Positions 35,909 to 48,482 of a DNA stretch of 64,000 nt are shown in pieces. The translations under genes were made by a program, and so were the position numbers. Each line of letters starts with the position of its first letter. Position 1 is the stretch's first letter. This DNA is from Rhipicephalus microplus (Eukaryota > Arthropoda > Arachnida > Ixodida > Ixodidae): NCBI RefSeq assembly GCF_043290135.1, contig NC_134702.1, forward strand, positions 91,487,819 to 91,551,818, in the 5' to 3' direction. The notes below the pieces were generated by a model. That model was not told the origin of the DNA, did not search any database, and saw only the letters and a list, made by a program, of their open reading frames with translations.

Positions 35909-36619
35909 TTGCCTCCATCGTTTAATCGAGCGCACACCGTGCTGATTCCTAAAGGGAAAGAGCAACATGTTTTACGCAAAGTGACAGGATACAGGCCAAT
36001 CACGCTAACAAACGTAGATTATAAGGTGTTTATGAAAGTTCTGGCTAGGAGGTTGCAAGGAGTTATATACAAGTTGGTCGGGTCACATCAGACTTGCGGC
36101 ATCAAGCGTAGGAGCATATTCACGAATATTCATGTTGCCAGGAGCATTTTGGAGTATTGTGACGCTGCGCTTCTAAAAGTAGCTATGTTGCAAATTGATC
36201 TAGCCAAGGCTTTCGACATGGTTCCACACAATATACCCTTCATGCTAGCTGAGCATGTTGGTCTTGGTGCGATCATATGTAAAGGCATTAGATTGCCATA
36301 CAAAAGTTCAACCACAAATTTAATTGTAAATAGAGAACTCTGACAGCGCATACAAGTACTTTCCTCCGTGCGCCAGGGGTGTCCTTTAAGTCCTTTGCTT
36401 TTCGCTCTATTTTTGGAGCCACTGTGTCAGAAAGTTATTCACCACACAGGGATTAATGGTTTCAGGTTGCAGTCATGTGAAGTGCGTGTTTTGGCATACG
36501 CCGACGATATTGCCTTTTTCGCTGTTGATAGAGAGAGTGTCACTTCGTTATTAAAACTCACTCAAAGGCTGTGGAAGTTTATTGAACAAAGAGAAAAGCA
36601 TTGGTTTATGGCATGGTAA
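35909..36619 (+). pseudogene. LINE reverse transcriptase remnant
   Basis: VLIPKGK, then YRPITLTNVDYKVFMKVLARRL, LQIDLAKAFDMVPH (first catalytic aspartate), RQGCPLSPLLFALFLEPL, and VLAYADDIAFFA (YADD catalytic pair). One in-frame TGA lies near 36341, followed by the same frame up to 36619, and then frameshifts. It copies LINE RNA into DNA in intact relatives. The motif order is complete, but the stop and later shifts make it non-functional. Confidence 0.8.
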
Positions 36620-38320
36620 TTGGGACCTCACGTCCAGTTCCTTTGGAAATATTCAGTGGCTCACGACACGTAGTCGTTACCTAGGGGTACCTTTGGACAG
36701 GTATCAAGACAGTGAAACATTTTGGCTTGAAAGGGCTGAGGAACTGCGCACGACAGCCGAAGGATGGGGCGGTCGTGGCTTATAAATTTTCTCTCGGACA
36801 GCTGTATGCAACGTGTTTCTGGCTGCTAAAATTATGTACCTTTTGCAAGTACTTAGTTGTACGCGTAAAAGCATTCACAAAGTCCACAGGATAATCGCCA
36901 CGTTAATCTGGAGCTCTACGTGGGAGAGAAGATCTAGAACAAACTTGTTTCGTCGAGTTAAGCAAGGAGGGCTGTCTCTGTGCCATCTGTTTCTTAACCA
37001 AGTAATATCACGTTTACTGCTCATTAGAGACCAGAGAGACTCTTTTTTACGTTCTTTGTTTCAAACAACGCTGTTACACCACATGCCTGACTTCTTTGTA
37101 TCTTCAGACAGGCGAGAACGACACACCTTGTCACCGTTCTTGCGCGAAGTTGTGTTCTCATATCGTTTCTTGAGGGCGAGGTTTTCGATAGATACCCAAC
37201 TAATGTGCAAAGAAAGTGCCTTATGAAAGACCTAATACAGAATGTTTTTCCTGTGCCCCTGTACCGTTCAAGGTATGAAAAATTATATGGTCATGACGTA
37301 CTAAAGCGAGTGAAAAACATGTGTATACCACCAAATGTGAAAATCTTCTTGTTTAAACTTCATACGGGAACCTTGCCAGTGAAAACGTGGCTTGAAGAGA
37401 GAGGGATGTATGTCCTCCTGAGTTCCAGCTATGGGGATTTGTCCAAAATATTGGACATGAAATACCCCATCACTACAAAGATCTCAGCATGTTTTCTTTC
37501 TCAAAAACCACTTGTCCAATATTTTGGACATCTACTGGCGCCCTCCATGAAGTTTTGTCAAAATAGCGCCAGGAGATCGCGAAACAAAGAAGAAAACATG
37601 GTGGCGTTCAACAGGGCAATCTTCTAGAAGTTAAACGGCGAAAGTTAAGGTCCACTTTTCTGTTGGTTTTTTATTATTTGTTAAATTTTGAATAACAACT
37701 TGCAGTTATTCCGGAATTTGTCACACTTTTCTTCAGTAACCTTGCTTTGTGTTGCTTCAGGCCCACTACTTAACGCTTTAATTAAGTTTCAGCATCCAAT
37801 TAGTTGGACATCACGCCATACCAAAAGCACAGGCATAACGGAAATAATAAGCTTCACTTTTTATCTTCGTCACCTACACACCCAGTTGTGAAAGTTTCAG
37901 GAAATTCCGTGGACCAAAATCCAACCCGGAAGTCAGGAGGATGTACCATGGGGAAGCAGCTGTCTCCTGTGTAACAAACCTGAGACCATTGAACATGTGT
38001 TTATTGATTGTAAGAACGCTATTTTCTTTTGGGACATTTTACAGAGAACTTTAAAAAAAGATTTACCTCTTACTTCATATGGAATTCGTTTTTTGCCTTG
38101 TGATAGTTCTGTGCAAAATTTGGATGTTATATTTTTACTTGGTCTTCATTCGGTTTGGCGTAGTATACTATCGTACAGACACTGTGATGTGAGAGTTCTG
38201 TCTGTTAATGAGTGTTTCGTGGAAGCTGTTATAAAAGTGCGAAATGTGTATAAGACTACCGACTGTGTTGAAGATGTAATATCTTTGTTTGACGCGTTAT
38301 CACGCACAAAACACGTGTGA
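36620..38320 (+). pseudogene. LINE ORF2 C-terminal region with zf-RVT
   Basis: Short open segments in different frames: LNQVISRLLLIRDQRD (about 37010), LFKLHTGTLPVKTWLEERGM (about 37350-37410), then, beyond the TIR insertion, WGSSCLLCNKPETIEHVF followed by IDCKNAIFFW, with C-x2-C, H and C ligands. Removing the insertion and one ATGT restores an unbroken codon run across the junction (GMY|VPW), which dates the insertion after the LINE. Confidence 0.75.
37410..37944. mobile_element. 527-bp TIR element inserted in the LINE
   Basis: The element is 37414-37940. Its ends are CCTCCTGAGTTCC and the inverse of CCTCCTGACTTCC, and ATGT is duplicated at 37410-37413 and 37941-37944. Near the left end a palindrome GTCCAAAATATTGGAC (37438) recurs with small changes at about 37513. 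A 4-bp duplication occurs in several superfamilies (Sola, Chapaev, Ginger), so I leave it unclassified. No transposase frame. Confidence 0.75.
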
Positions 38321-39257
38321 TACTGATTGTCATATTAGCTTGACCTGTAGTCAAGAAGGCAACAAAGGAAAAAAAACACGTCGAAGTGTGTGCCGCTGTT
38401 GTGAATGGTTGATTGTGCTCTTGTTCATTGGGGTCGCCCTATATGCGTACTATGTGTAGTATGTATCCTTGTGTGCATGTGTAGCTACATGAATTGCATC
38501 AGCACAAATTAGGCGTCCGGTGTCAGTGAGCAATCTTGAATGGGCTGAATCCGCATGAGAGCCGTGATGGTGGGTATGACAACGTACGTCGCCGCAGGCG
38601 ACCTTTTTTTTTTAGTATCGTTCACTTTCTCTAGATGGCACCAGCTACATCCTGCTTCACGGCTCTGGTGCTCTCACACCTCCACCTACTTATATAACGT
38701 TGAACATCTATCTATCAAAGCTGCACTACTGAGTCGGAATGGTTTCGATGCGATCGAGTCTACAATTTGGAGGCACATATCGTGACCTGCGGCCCCGTAA
38801 ACGCATGGATAACGTCGCTACACTATGTGAATCTGCAAGAAATAAATACAGCAAGCCTAGCATGCACTCTTCAGGTGAGGACTCTGCAGTATCCGTGTCT
38901 TTCGGAGTGAACGTGGCTTCGCTGACCGAACGAAACCTGCTTGCTCCGTCGTTCTCTTTCGCGATGTGTTCATCGCCACAGGTTCGTCTGCTTGTTTTTA
39001 TAATCATTTAGTTCAATATCAAGCTCGGCGGGACTGTTTTTTGTAACTTTAATGCCGTGTACTCCTTATCAGTCGAGAATCGATGCATTTGCTAAGCCTA
39101 CTCGCTTCACTAACCTGGGGTCAGCCATGCTGATTTTCACAGGGAGGAACATGTTTCACCATGGCAAAGGGAGCAACGTTTCAAAGGGAGACGAACATGG
39201 GGACATCGTTGTTCCTTTCTATATGGAAGGAACGTCACTCCATTTTTTTAAGAGTGC
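38321..39257. other. Unassigned DNA
   Basis: The first 200 bases may be LINE 3' UTR. Beyond that, no recognised gene; an open 90-codon frame at 38739-39011 has no domain. Confidence 0.35.
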
Positions 39258-40970
<1,713 letters not shown>

Positions 40971-40975
40971 TAATA

Positions 40976-41671
40976 TGCTCGTGCAAGTCCGAGCTGCGTC
41001 TTCTCGCTTGGCTGCGCATTGAAAGACTCCGTTTCGCTGCCCCTACTCGCTAGGCGGTGTGTTCGAGCGCTATCATCAGATCTCGTAAACTGCTGTGCCG
41101 GGTGCCTATAGGCAACTCTACATGGGAGAGCATAAAGCCGTCTCGTGGGCCTCACACCTGATAAGGCCCTGTTGATGCTCCGAAATGGTTCAGAAAAAGG
41201 AGTTGACGATTTAGAGTACTCGGTACTCTACTATGGGAGAGCTGTAAGCCGTCCCTTGGGCTTCTCAATAGATGAGCCGAACGAATCAGCGGGGAGCTCC
41301 ATAGATACACGGTTGTGTTTTTGGCGCAGTGAAGCAAACGCCTCAGGCAAGGCATAATGTTTTAATGCCTTCAAAATGTTCCAAGTTGGCCCCGGTAAAA
41401 ACCTATCACCAAGGAGCCGAAACCCGTGAATAACTGCAAATGATGGTGGCGGATACCACTATCGTCAAAGGCGACGTACTCTTTTTAATCTAATCACACA
41501 AATAACCATTTTCCCTCAGAGAAGCATGTTATACATATTCTGCAGGTGGTGAATATCATATATCATGACAACGCCAGCTTCGAGGGGAAATGTGTTACCA
41601 GCATATACGTTTGTACTTTTGAGAGCAGCTCATTGAAACCGAGGATCCTCCATTAGTGAGACTTCAATGGG
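40976..41671. other. Unassigned DNA with two inverted AGTACT monomers
   Basis: At 41108-41262, minus orientation, two monomer parts about 113 bp apart (ATGGGAGAGC..AAGCCGTC twice, with GATTTAGAGTACTCGGTACT at 41207). The rest is unassigned. It lies between the 3' ends of copies B and C. Confidence 0.5.
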
Positions 41672-43367
<1,696 letters not shown>

Positions 43368-44055
43368 TGCGTCACAATAAATTGGCAGCATATCCACGGG
43401 TGAATGATGGAGAGTGGAGTGAAGCATCCGTCCGTTCATTAGTTCTTGCTTCCGTCCGGCCATGCGTCCGTCTGTATGACCGTCCATGCGTCCATCCGTC
43501 GGTGCAGCCATCCCTGCGTCCGTCCATGCATCTGTCTATGTGTCCGTTCGTCCATCTAGTCAACACTCTAAGTACCACCATCTCGCATCTTTTCACCATA
43601 GATTCCGCATATAGAAGCACCGCCATCCAGCAGACATTCCAAAGACTAAACGAGAGGTGGCACACGCACACTTTCTTACGGTTTGCGCTTCGTGTCTACT
43701 TCCCACCTTTAACCACCTCGTGTTCATGGTACATACTAGTTCACTGTATTCATGGCACGGCAGCCCAACACTCGCTAAACCTTTCTAAAACCAAGGAGGT
43801 TACGCCCAGCGAGTATGACGTAGCAAACCTTTCTTGTCAGATAGTGCTCAATTTACATGCCAATGGCTGCTAAGGGGGAATGAGAGACAGGAGAATTCGG
43901 CTTTTAGTTGACGCGCACGCTGCGAATTTTTTATTGTTCAACAACGCACTGGGGAGACCTCCCTCCGGCACCACCTCTCAGGTCAAAGCGTAACACATGT
44001 TACGTACTACGACGAAGGACGAACAGGTGCCGCTTTAAGGAGCTTCGCCACTAAA
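43368..44055 (-). repeat. GGAC minisatellite repeat, copy 3 (inverted)
   Basis: On the minus strand, from 44055: GTGGCGAAGCTCCTTAAAGC, a unique body, CCACCTCTCGTTTAGTCTTT (43660-43641), the GATGGCGG motifs, a GGAC core (about 43555-43425), and CCGTGGATATGCTG at about 43399-43386. It abuts the 5' end of copy C. The left arm is longer than in copy 2. Confidence 0.7.
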
Positions 44056-45494
44056 ACACTGCATCTATAGTTAAATTAAGGAGTACGCAAAGTAATCAGG
44101 GGCATACGGGGGGATTGCCGAAATTTTCTTCCTTGTGCCTTGGAACTCGCATCGGCACTCAAATGACACAGTAAAAACAGGTTAATTCAACCATCGTAAT
44201 GTAAAAAAAAACCGGATAAATCAGGCGTGTCTTCTGCTCCTGACCAAAGGAACTTAATGTTTAATGGCACCAAACTGTCCTTAATTCCCTCATATTCGGC
44301 CGCAATCGAGTTCGAATGCTTATAGGATCGCGCCGAGTGCAAAATACCGCAAATGTGCAACGCAAAAGTGGGAAATATACATTCACGGAGAGCCCAAACG
44401 GCCCCGGGGCTTCACCATCCAATATGGCGTTGTTGGTACACAAAAAGGTATGGGTGCAGAGCATTCTTCGGGTAATGCTGCAGGCAAGGGAGTCTGGAGC
44501 CATATTCACATTGAAAGCAAATTCGCAAATAAAAACTGCCTTTGCTAAATAAAGAATAGATTTACATATTTCTGAAGTTTAAGTGCATTGATGTAATAAA
44601 CATTTATTCATTGTTTTATGTATACTTTCAATAACCGGCATTCTCTTAATTAGGGCAGTTCTTTAAGTCGTGTGAAATCCGAATGAACGAGCTTTTAAGC
44701 AAAAAAAAAAAAAGAAGACGCGTTAGTTATAGGAAGCGTGTTTTAACAAAATCTTGTGCCATCGCCCCTTTGTCTCGTATTCTGCACTCTTTGAACTTGA
44801 TCTATTTTTGGCATATCGAAAGTGATGGGTGGAAGGTTCACAGATGGGTATCCGTGCCATTGCGCTCGTCGACCTGAGGTGGCCACAAGATTTCGCTTAA
44901 TGTGGGTGATGCGAAGCGTGCTTGCGAGACGCAGGCTCTATGCCGAACTGTTTGACGCTGACCTATATATACGCGTTACCAGAAGAGTCGATGTATTTTA
45001 TAAATCGAATACTTCTCGAGAGTTAACCTGAAAGCGTAACAAGCACATGTATACCACTGCATGTATATACACGCGAAGAAACCGCAACATGAATTCCATT
45101 ATGTATCCAAATCCCCGCAGAATTGCGTGGGCTCCGGTACTTGACAAAGCCAGAGTTCTGGTGAGTATGTTATGCCCGGACTGGTTTAATCAACGTTTTT
45201 GTTTGATGCATGGTGGTACACTGAGCGCCAACAAAACAGGACGACGACATTCCCTTAAAAGTTGCGTCACCCCGAAGCATTCATACACAGACATCTCGTG
45301 GAGTTGAACTATTGGTCGAAATACATACAGTTCAGTGCAGCATGCCTTCATGTTGATTTCTTGCGCGTATACGGGCGAAAAACATAGGCCTTGCAATGCT
45401 CTCACATGCGAGTGAAATCGAGAAAATATATACATGCGTGCCTTAACTCTCATCTCTTGTAAGGTTAATCGCTCCCAATCTCGCTGCCCGGAAC
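44056..45494. other. Unassigned DNA
   Basis: AT-rich, with no recognised gene or repeat up to the TAA at 45495-45497 that begins the Harbinger insertion. Confidence 0.4.
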
Positions 45495-45497
45495 TAA

Positions 45498-45547
45498 AGC
45501 CCAAACTCCATAAGCGCGAAAATGCACGCGACAGCGACGAGCGACGC
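45498..45547 (+). repeat. Harbinger left terminal inverted repeat
   Basis: Fifty bases, identical to the inverse of 51332-51381. The sequence just inside (to about 45640) is dense in CGCGCGAC/TCGCGCGA motifs, which recur inside the right end and could be sites for the element's own DNA-binding protein. Confidence 0.97.
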
Positions 45548-45758
45548 TATGAGCGACGAAACAGGGCGGTCGCGCGACGTGTCGCGTACTCATTTTCGCG
45601 CGATCGCTCGGTTCTCCAGATTTGGAAACCGTCGCTCATCGCCCGGAAGTGCTGGGCTCAAGCAGCCAATAGAAAAAAACCGGAAAAGGATATACATCAG
45701 TGACGTACTGCCGGTTGTTTCCACGTGATTTTCAGCGTGCTCTCACAACTATCCCAAC
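45548..45758 (+). promoter_or_regulatory. Subterminal promoter region of the MADF gene
   Basis: CpG-rich, with CGCGCGAC/TCGCGCGA copies (45570-45610), CAGCCAATAG (CCAAT box, about 45661) and CCACGTGA (E-box, about 45721), and no TATA box. The start codon is at 45759. Promoter function is inferred from position and motifs. Confidence 0.5.
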
Positions 45759-46726
45759 ATGGCGAACGGTGATGAGCGCAACGCTTACAATGAGCGCCTC
45801 ATTGATGTAATCGAACGAGAACGGCCGCTATGGGACCTACGCGACCGGAATTACAAGTCCCGCGCCGTCACTGACGCGGCCTGGCGGCACGTTGCAACAG
45901 TGATGGGATCCACTGGTGAGTTGTGTTTTGCAATCTGCGTACAAGCGACGTTCGCGCCAAAACTGCTGCATGGCCATTGTGTGCGGGCATTGTGTACAAC
46001 TTTCCTTGATTTATGCGCAGTTGCTGAAGTGAAGGCGAGGTGGAAGAACCTTCGAGATACCTTTAGGCGTGTCCTTAAGGAGCGGACACGCGCACTGAAG
46101 AGCGGGGCGCCTGCCGACGATGAATTGGACGAGTCTACTAAATGGCATTTTTTTAGTAGGCTCCTGTTTCTTAAGGAGACAATGGAAGGGAGGCCGTAAG
46201 TAATCGACCTTTTTTTACGCCAAACGCTCATTCAGATTAGTTTACTCTAAACAAAGGCGTGAATGAAGATAAATACAATATTTAGAGAAGTCGCAGCTCA
46301 AAAGCTGGTGTTGCATGTTGAAAATTGTGCTGAGAGGCATACTATGTATTACCTTATAGGACAAGTGGGAACGTGGAACCCCTGCCTTCCAGGGAGAGTG
46401 CACCTGATGTTCTGGCACCAGAACCAGAGTGCATTCTTGAAGACGTGTCTGATGAGCTTCCTGGAAATCAGGGGACGGCCACCAGTTCGGGTTTACCACC
46501 ACCGCCAAAAAAAAAAAAACGGAAGCGTTCCAAATACGATGACGAAATTGAAGAACTCTCAAAATTTATCACAGAAAAGCCCGATGAGCATGAACGCTTC
46601 GGTGCATTTTTGGTTGAAAAGATGAGACGTGTACCTCCAGACCTCGTGGATGTAATGCAATTACAGTTACTGGAGACAGTCACCAAGTTTCTGAACCCAG
46701 TAACTGTAGTACAGCCAGTTGATTAG
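45759..46726 (+). CDS. Harbinger companion protein, MADF domain plus BESS-like motif
   Basis: Three exons (45759-45915, 46021-46195, 46360-46726) with GTGAGT..GCAG and GTAAGT..ATAG introns join in phase to give 232 aa. Residues 13-103 form a MADF domain, a Myb/SANT relative: LIDVIERERPLWD, AWRHVATVMG, then WKNLRDTFRR and WHFFSRLLFL. A proline stretch and KKKKRKR (about 161-169) make a likely nuclear localisation signal. Residues 191-221 (FGAFLVEKMRRVPPDLVDVM) resemble a BESS protein-interaction motif. In PIF/Harbinger elements the second protein is Myb-like and is thought to carry the transposase to the nucleus and the transposon ends. The start follows the promoter region directly; no upstream in-frame ATG is needed. 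A minus-strand transposase gene converges on it. Whether it binds this element's ends is inference. Confidence 0.88.
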
Positions 46727-46770
46727 GTTTTGTTGCTCACTTATTTTGTAACGGTAGCATTTTTCTCAAT

Positions 46771-47042
46771 TGAGGTGCACGCAAAAAATTGGAGCACAAA
46801 AGGAAGACACCTAGACAGTGTGCTGTGTCTATTGATTGATTGATTTGTGATTTTTCACGTCCCAAAACCACCATTTGATTATGAGAGACGCCGTAGTGGA
46901 GGGCTCCGGAAATTTCGACCACCTGGGGTTCTTTAACGTGCACCCAAATCTGAGCACACGGGCCTACAACATTTCCGCCTCCATATAGTGTGCTGTGTCT
47001 AGGTGTCTTCCTTTTGTGCTGCAATTCCTTTCGTGCACCTCA
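46771..47042. mobile_element. Hairpin element split by a SINE
   Basis: The left arm (46771-46816: TGAGGTGCACGC, GGAGCACAAAAGGAAGACAC, CTAGACA) is the inverse of the right arm (about 46996-47042) with a few mismatches. Without the SINE the two arms would be separated by only a few bases, forming an almost perfect hairpin of about 115 bp. A foldback MITE of unknown family. Confidence 0.75.
46817..47000 (-). mobile_element. 5'-truncated Ruka-like SINE in the hairpin
   Basis: The SINE is 46831-46986: a TTGATTGATTGAT tail, CGTCCCAAAACCACCAT, GGAGGGCTCCGGAAATTTCG, cut off at CGCCTCCATAT before the tRNA-like head. AGTGTGCTGTGTCT is duplicated exactly at 46817-46830 and 46987-47000. It sits in the loop of the hairpin element, downstream of the MADF gene's stop codon. 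Confidence 0.9.
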
Positions 47043-47556
47043 GTCAAGAACGTCAAGTGTTCTCGTCTGTTCCTTCTCACGTGTCTTGTACTTCAAGACA
47101 TCAACAGTCAACTGTTGCAATGCTCATATATTGTGCCGTATGCTACCTCACCTATATTCCGTAGTTTCATGGTCGGTCGGTTGTCATTAAGAGGACAAAT
47201 TCATTTTTTCCCATTCTGTGATAACATCGGTGGCGTGGTAACATGTTGGCGCAATGTTCCATACTCTGTGTAATAATGCACCACGACAGGTTCTACTGCT
47301 GTGCAATGTGTAACATATCACTAGTCATTGTATGAGTTTTTGTGGTCATATTGTCAGCACTGTGATATTGCAGATACTAGTGGCATGCATAATATGTGCA
47401 CCTTAACAAGTTTGCAAATTGATTTTGTTTGTTCAAGACATTCAACAAGTACCTGAATTTTTTTCCATACTGTTATGAGTCACTAATGTGTTCATTTGAA
47501 GAAACTTTTATGGGTGTGGTATAACGTACGAGTTTAGACGTGTATACACATTTCTT

Positions 47557-48080
47557 ACATGAGTTGTAAACTGCGCAATGTGTTTGTTGTAGATGTGTGA
47601 ATATATTTCTATTTTACACTGCCAGAGTGCGAGTTGTACATTGTGATAATAATCACATTTTTTACAGGAGTTGTAAACTGAGCAATGTGTTTGTTGTAGA
47701 TGTGTGAATATATTTCTATTTTACACTGCCAGAGTGCGAGTTGTACATTGTGATAATAATCACATTTTTTACAGGAGTTGTAAACTGAGCAATCTGTTTG
47801 TTGTAGATGTGTGAATATATTTCTATTTTACACTGCCAGAGTGCGAGTTGTACATTGTGATAATAATCACATTTTTTACAGGAGTTGTAAACTGAGCAAT
47901 GTGTTTGTTGTAGATGTGTGAATATATTTCTATTTTACACTGCCAGAGTGCGAGTTGTACATTGTGATAATAATCACATTTTTTACAGGAGTTGTAAACT
48001 GAGCAATGTGTTTGTTGTAGATGTGTGAATATATTTCTATTTTACACTGCCAGAGTGCGAGTTGTACATTGTGATAATAA
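47557..48080. repeat. Five-copy 107-bp tandem repeat inside the Harbinger
   Basis: Units start at 47557, 47664, 47771, 47878 and 47985 (each begins ACA(G/T)GAGTTGTAAACTG). Units two to five are almost identical; the first and the edge of the last are diverged. Each contains CAATGTGTTTGTTGTAGATG, ATATATTTCTATTTTACACT and GATAATAATCACA. They lie in the 3' region between the two convergent genes. Confidence 0.97.
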
Positions 48081-48097
48081 TTATTAGTCAATTTATA

Positions 48098-48215
48098 TCC
48101 CTATTTTATTCCTATGTGCTGCTGTGCCATGTTGACCATACCACATTCACTAGTCTTTTTATTTTATTTCTATGTGCTGCTGTGCATTGTTAACTATACC
48201 GTATTTCCTTGTCAT
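48098..48215. repeat. Diverged tandem duplication and polyadenylation region
   Basis: Two units of about 65 bp beginning TTCCTATGTGCTGCTGTG/TTTCTATGTGCTGCTGTG. TTTTATT motifs (48104, 48162) give AATAAA on the minus strand for the transposase gene, and AATAAA at about 48236 could serve the plus-strand gene, so the two transcripts may overlap at their 3' ends. Confidence 0.65.
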
Positions 48216-48482
48216 TGTTTTTCAAGGAAAAGTGCAATAAAATTTTGCCCTGAAACTGTGTACTTTAAACCTACCTCAAAAAGCTTGCACGAGCTATGTG
48301 TGCCTACAGCTTGTCCCACTGTCACCACAGTCCAATGCAAAACACTAAATATATTTAAGAGGGGTTCTGAAGAAGGAGCTCATCACTGCAGGGCCTCTCT
48401 GCCAAAGCATCAAGAAGGGTAGCCCTGAAAAGGGCTGTTTGTGTCGAATTTCTTGGCGGTCGGTGCACAGGCATGAGTTAAT

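Larger units (their letters stand above)
35898..38320 (+). mobile_element. Tx1/L1-type LINE, plus strand, interrupted by a TIR element
   Basis: It begins inside the reverse transcriptase (FNRAHTVLIPKGK) and carries RT motifs through AYADD. It continues through a long C-terminal region and ends in a zf-RVT domain (CLLCNKPETIEHVFIDC near 37960-38010) before a stop at 38320. The endonuclease and ORF1 are missing, although 5' monomers are present, so an internal deletion or template jump joined the two. A 527-bp insertion splits the zf-RVT region. Confidence 0.75.

Noticed and set aside
47557..48080. CRISPR-like array
   Set aside because: The 107-bp units are contiguous, with no spacers, inside a eukaryotic transposon. 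It is a tandem repeat.
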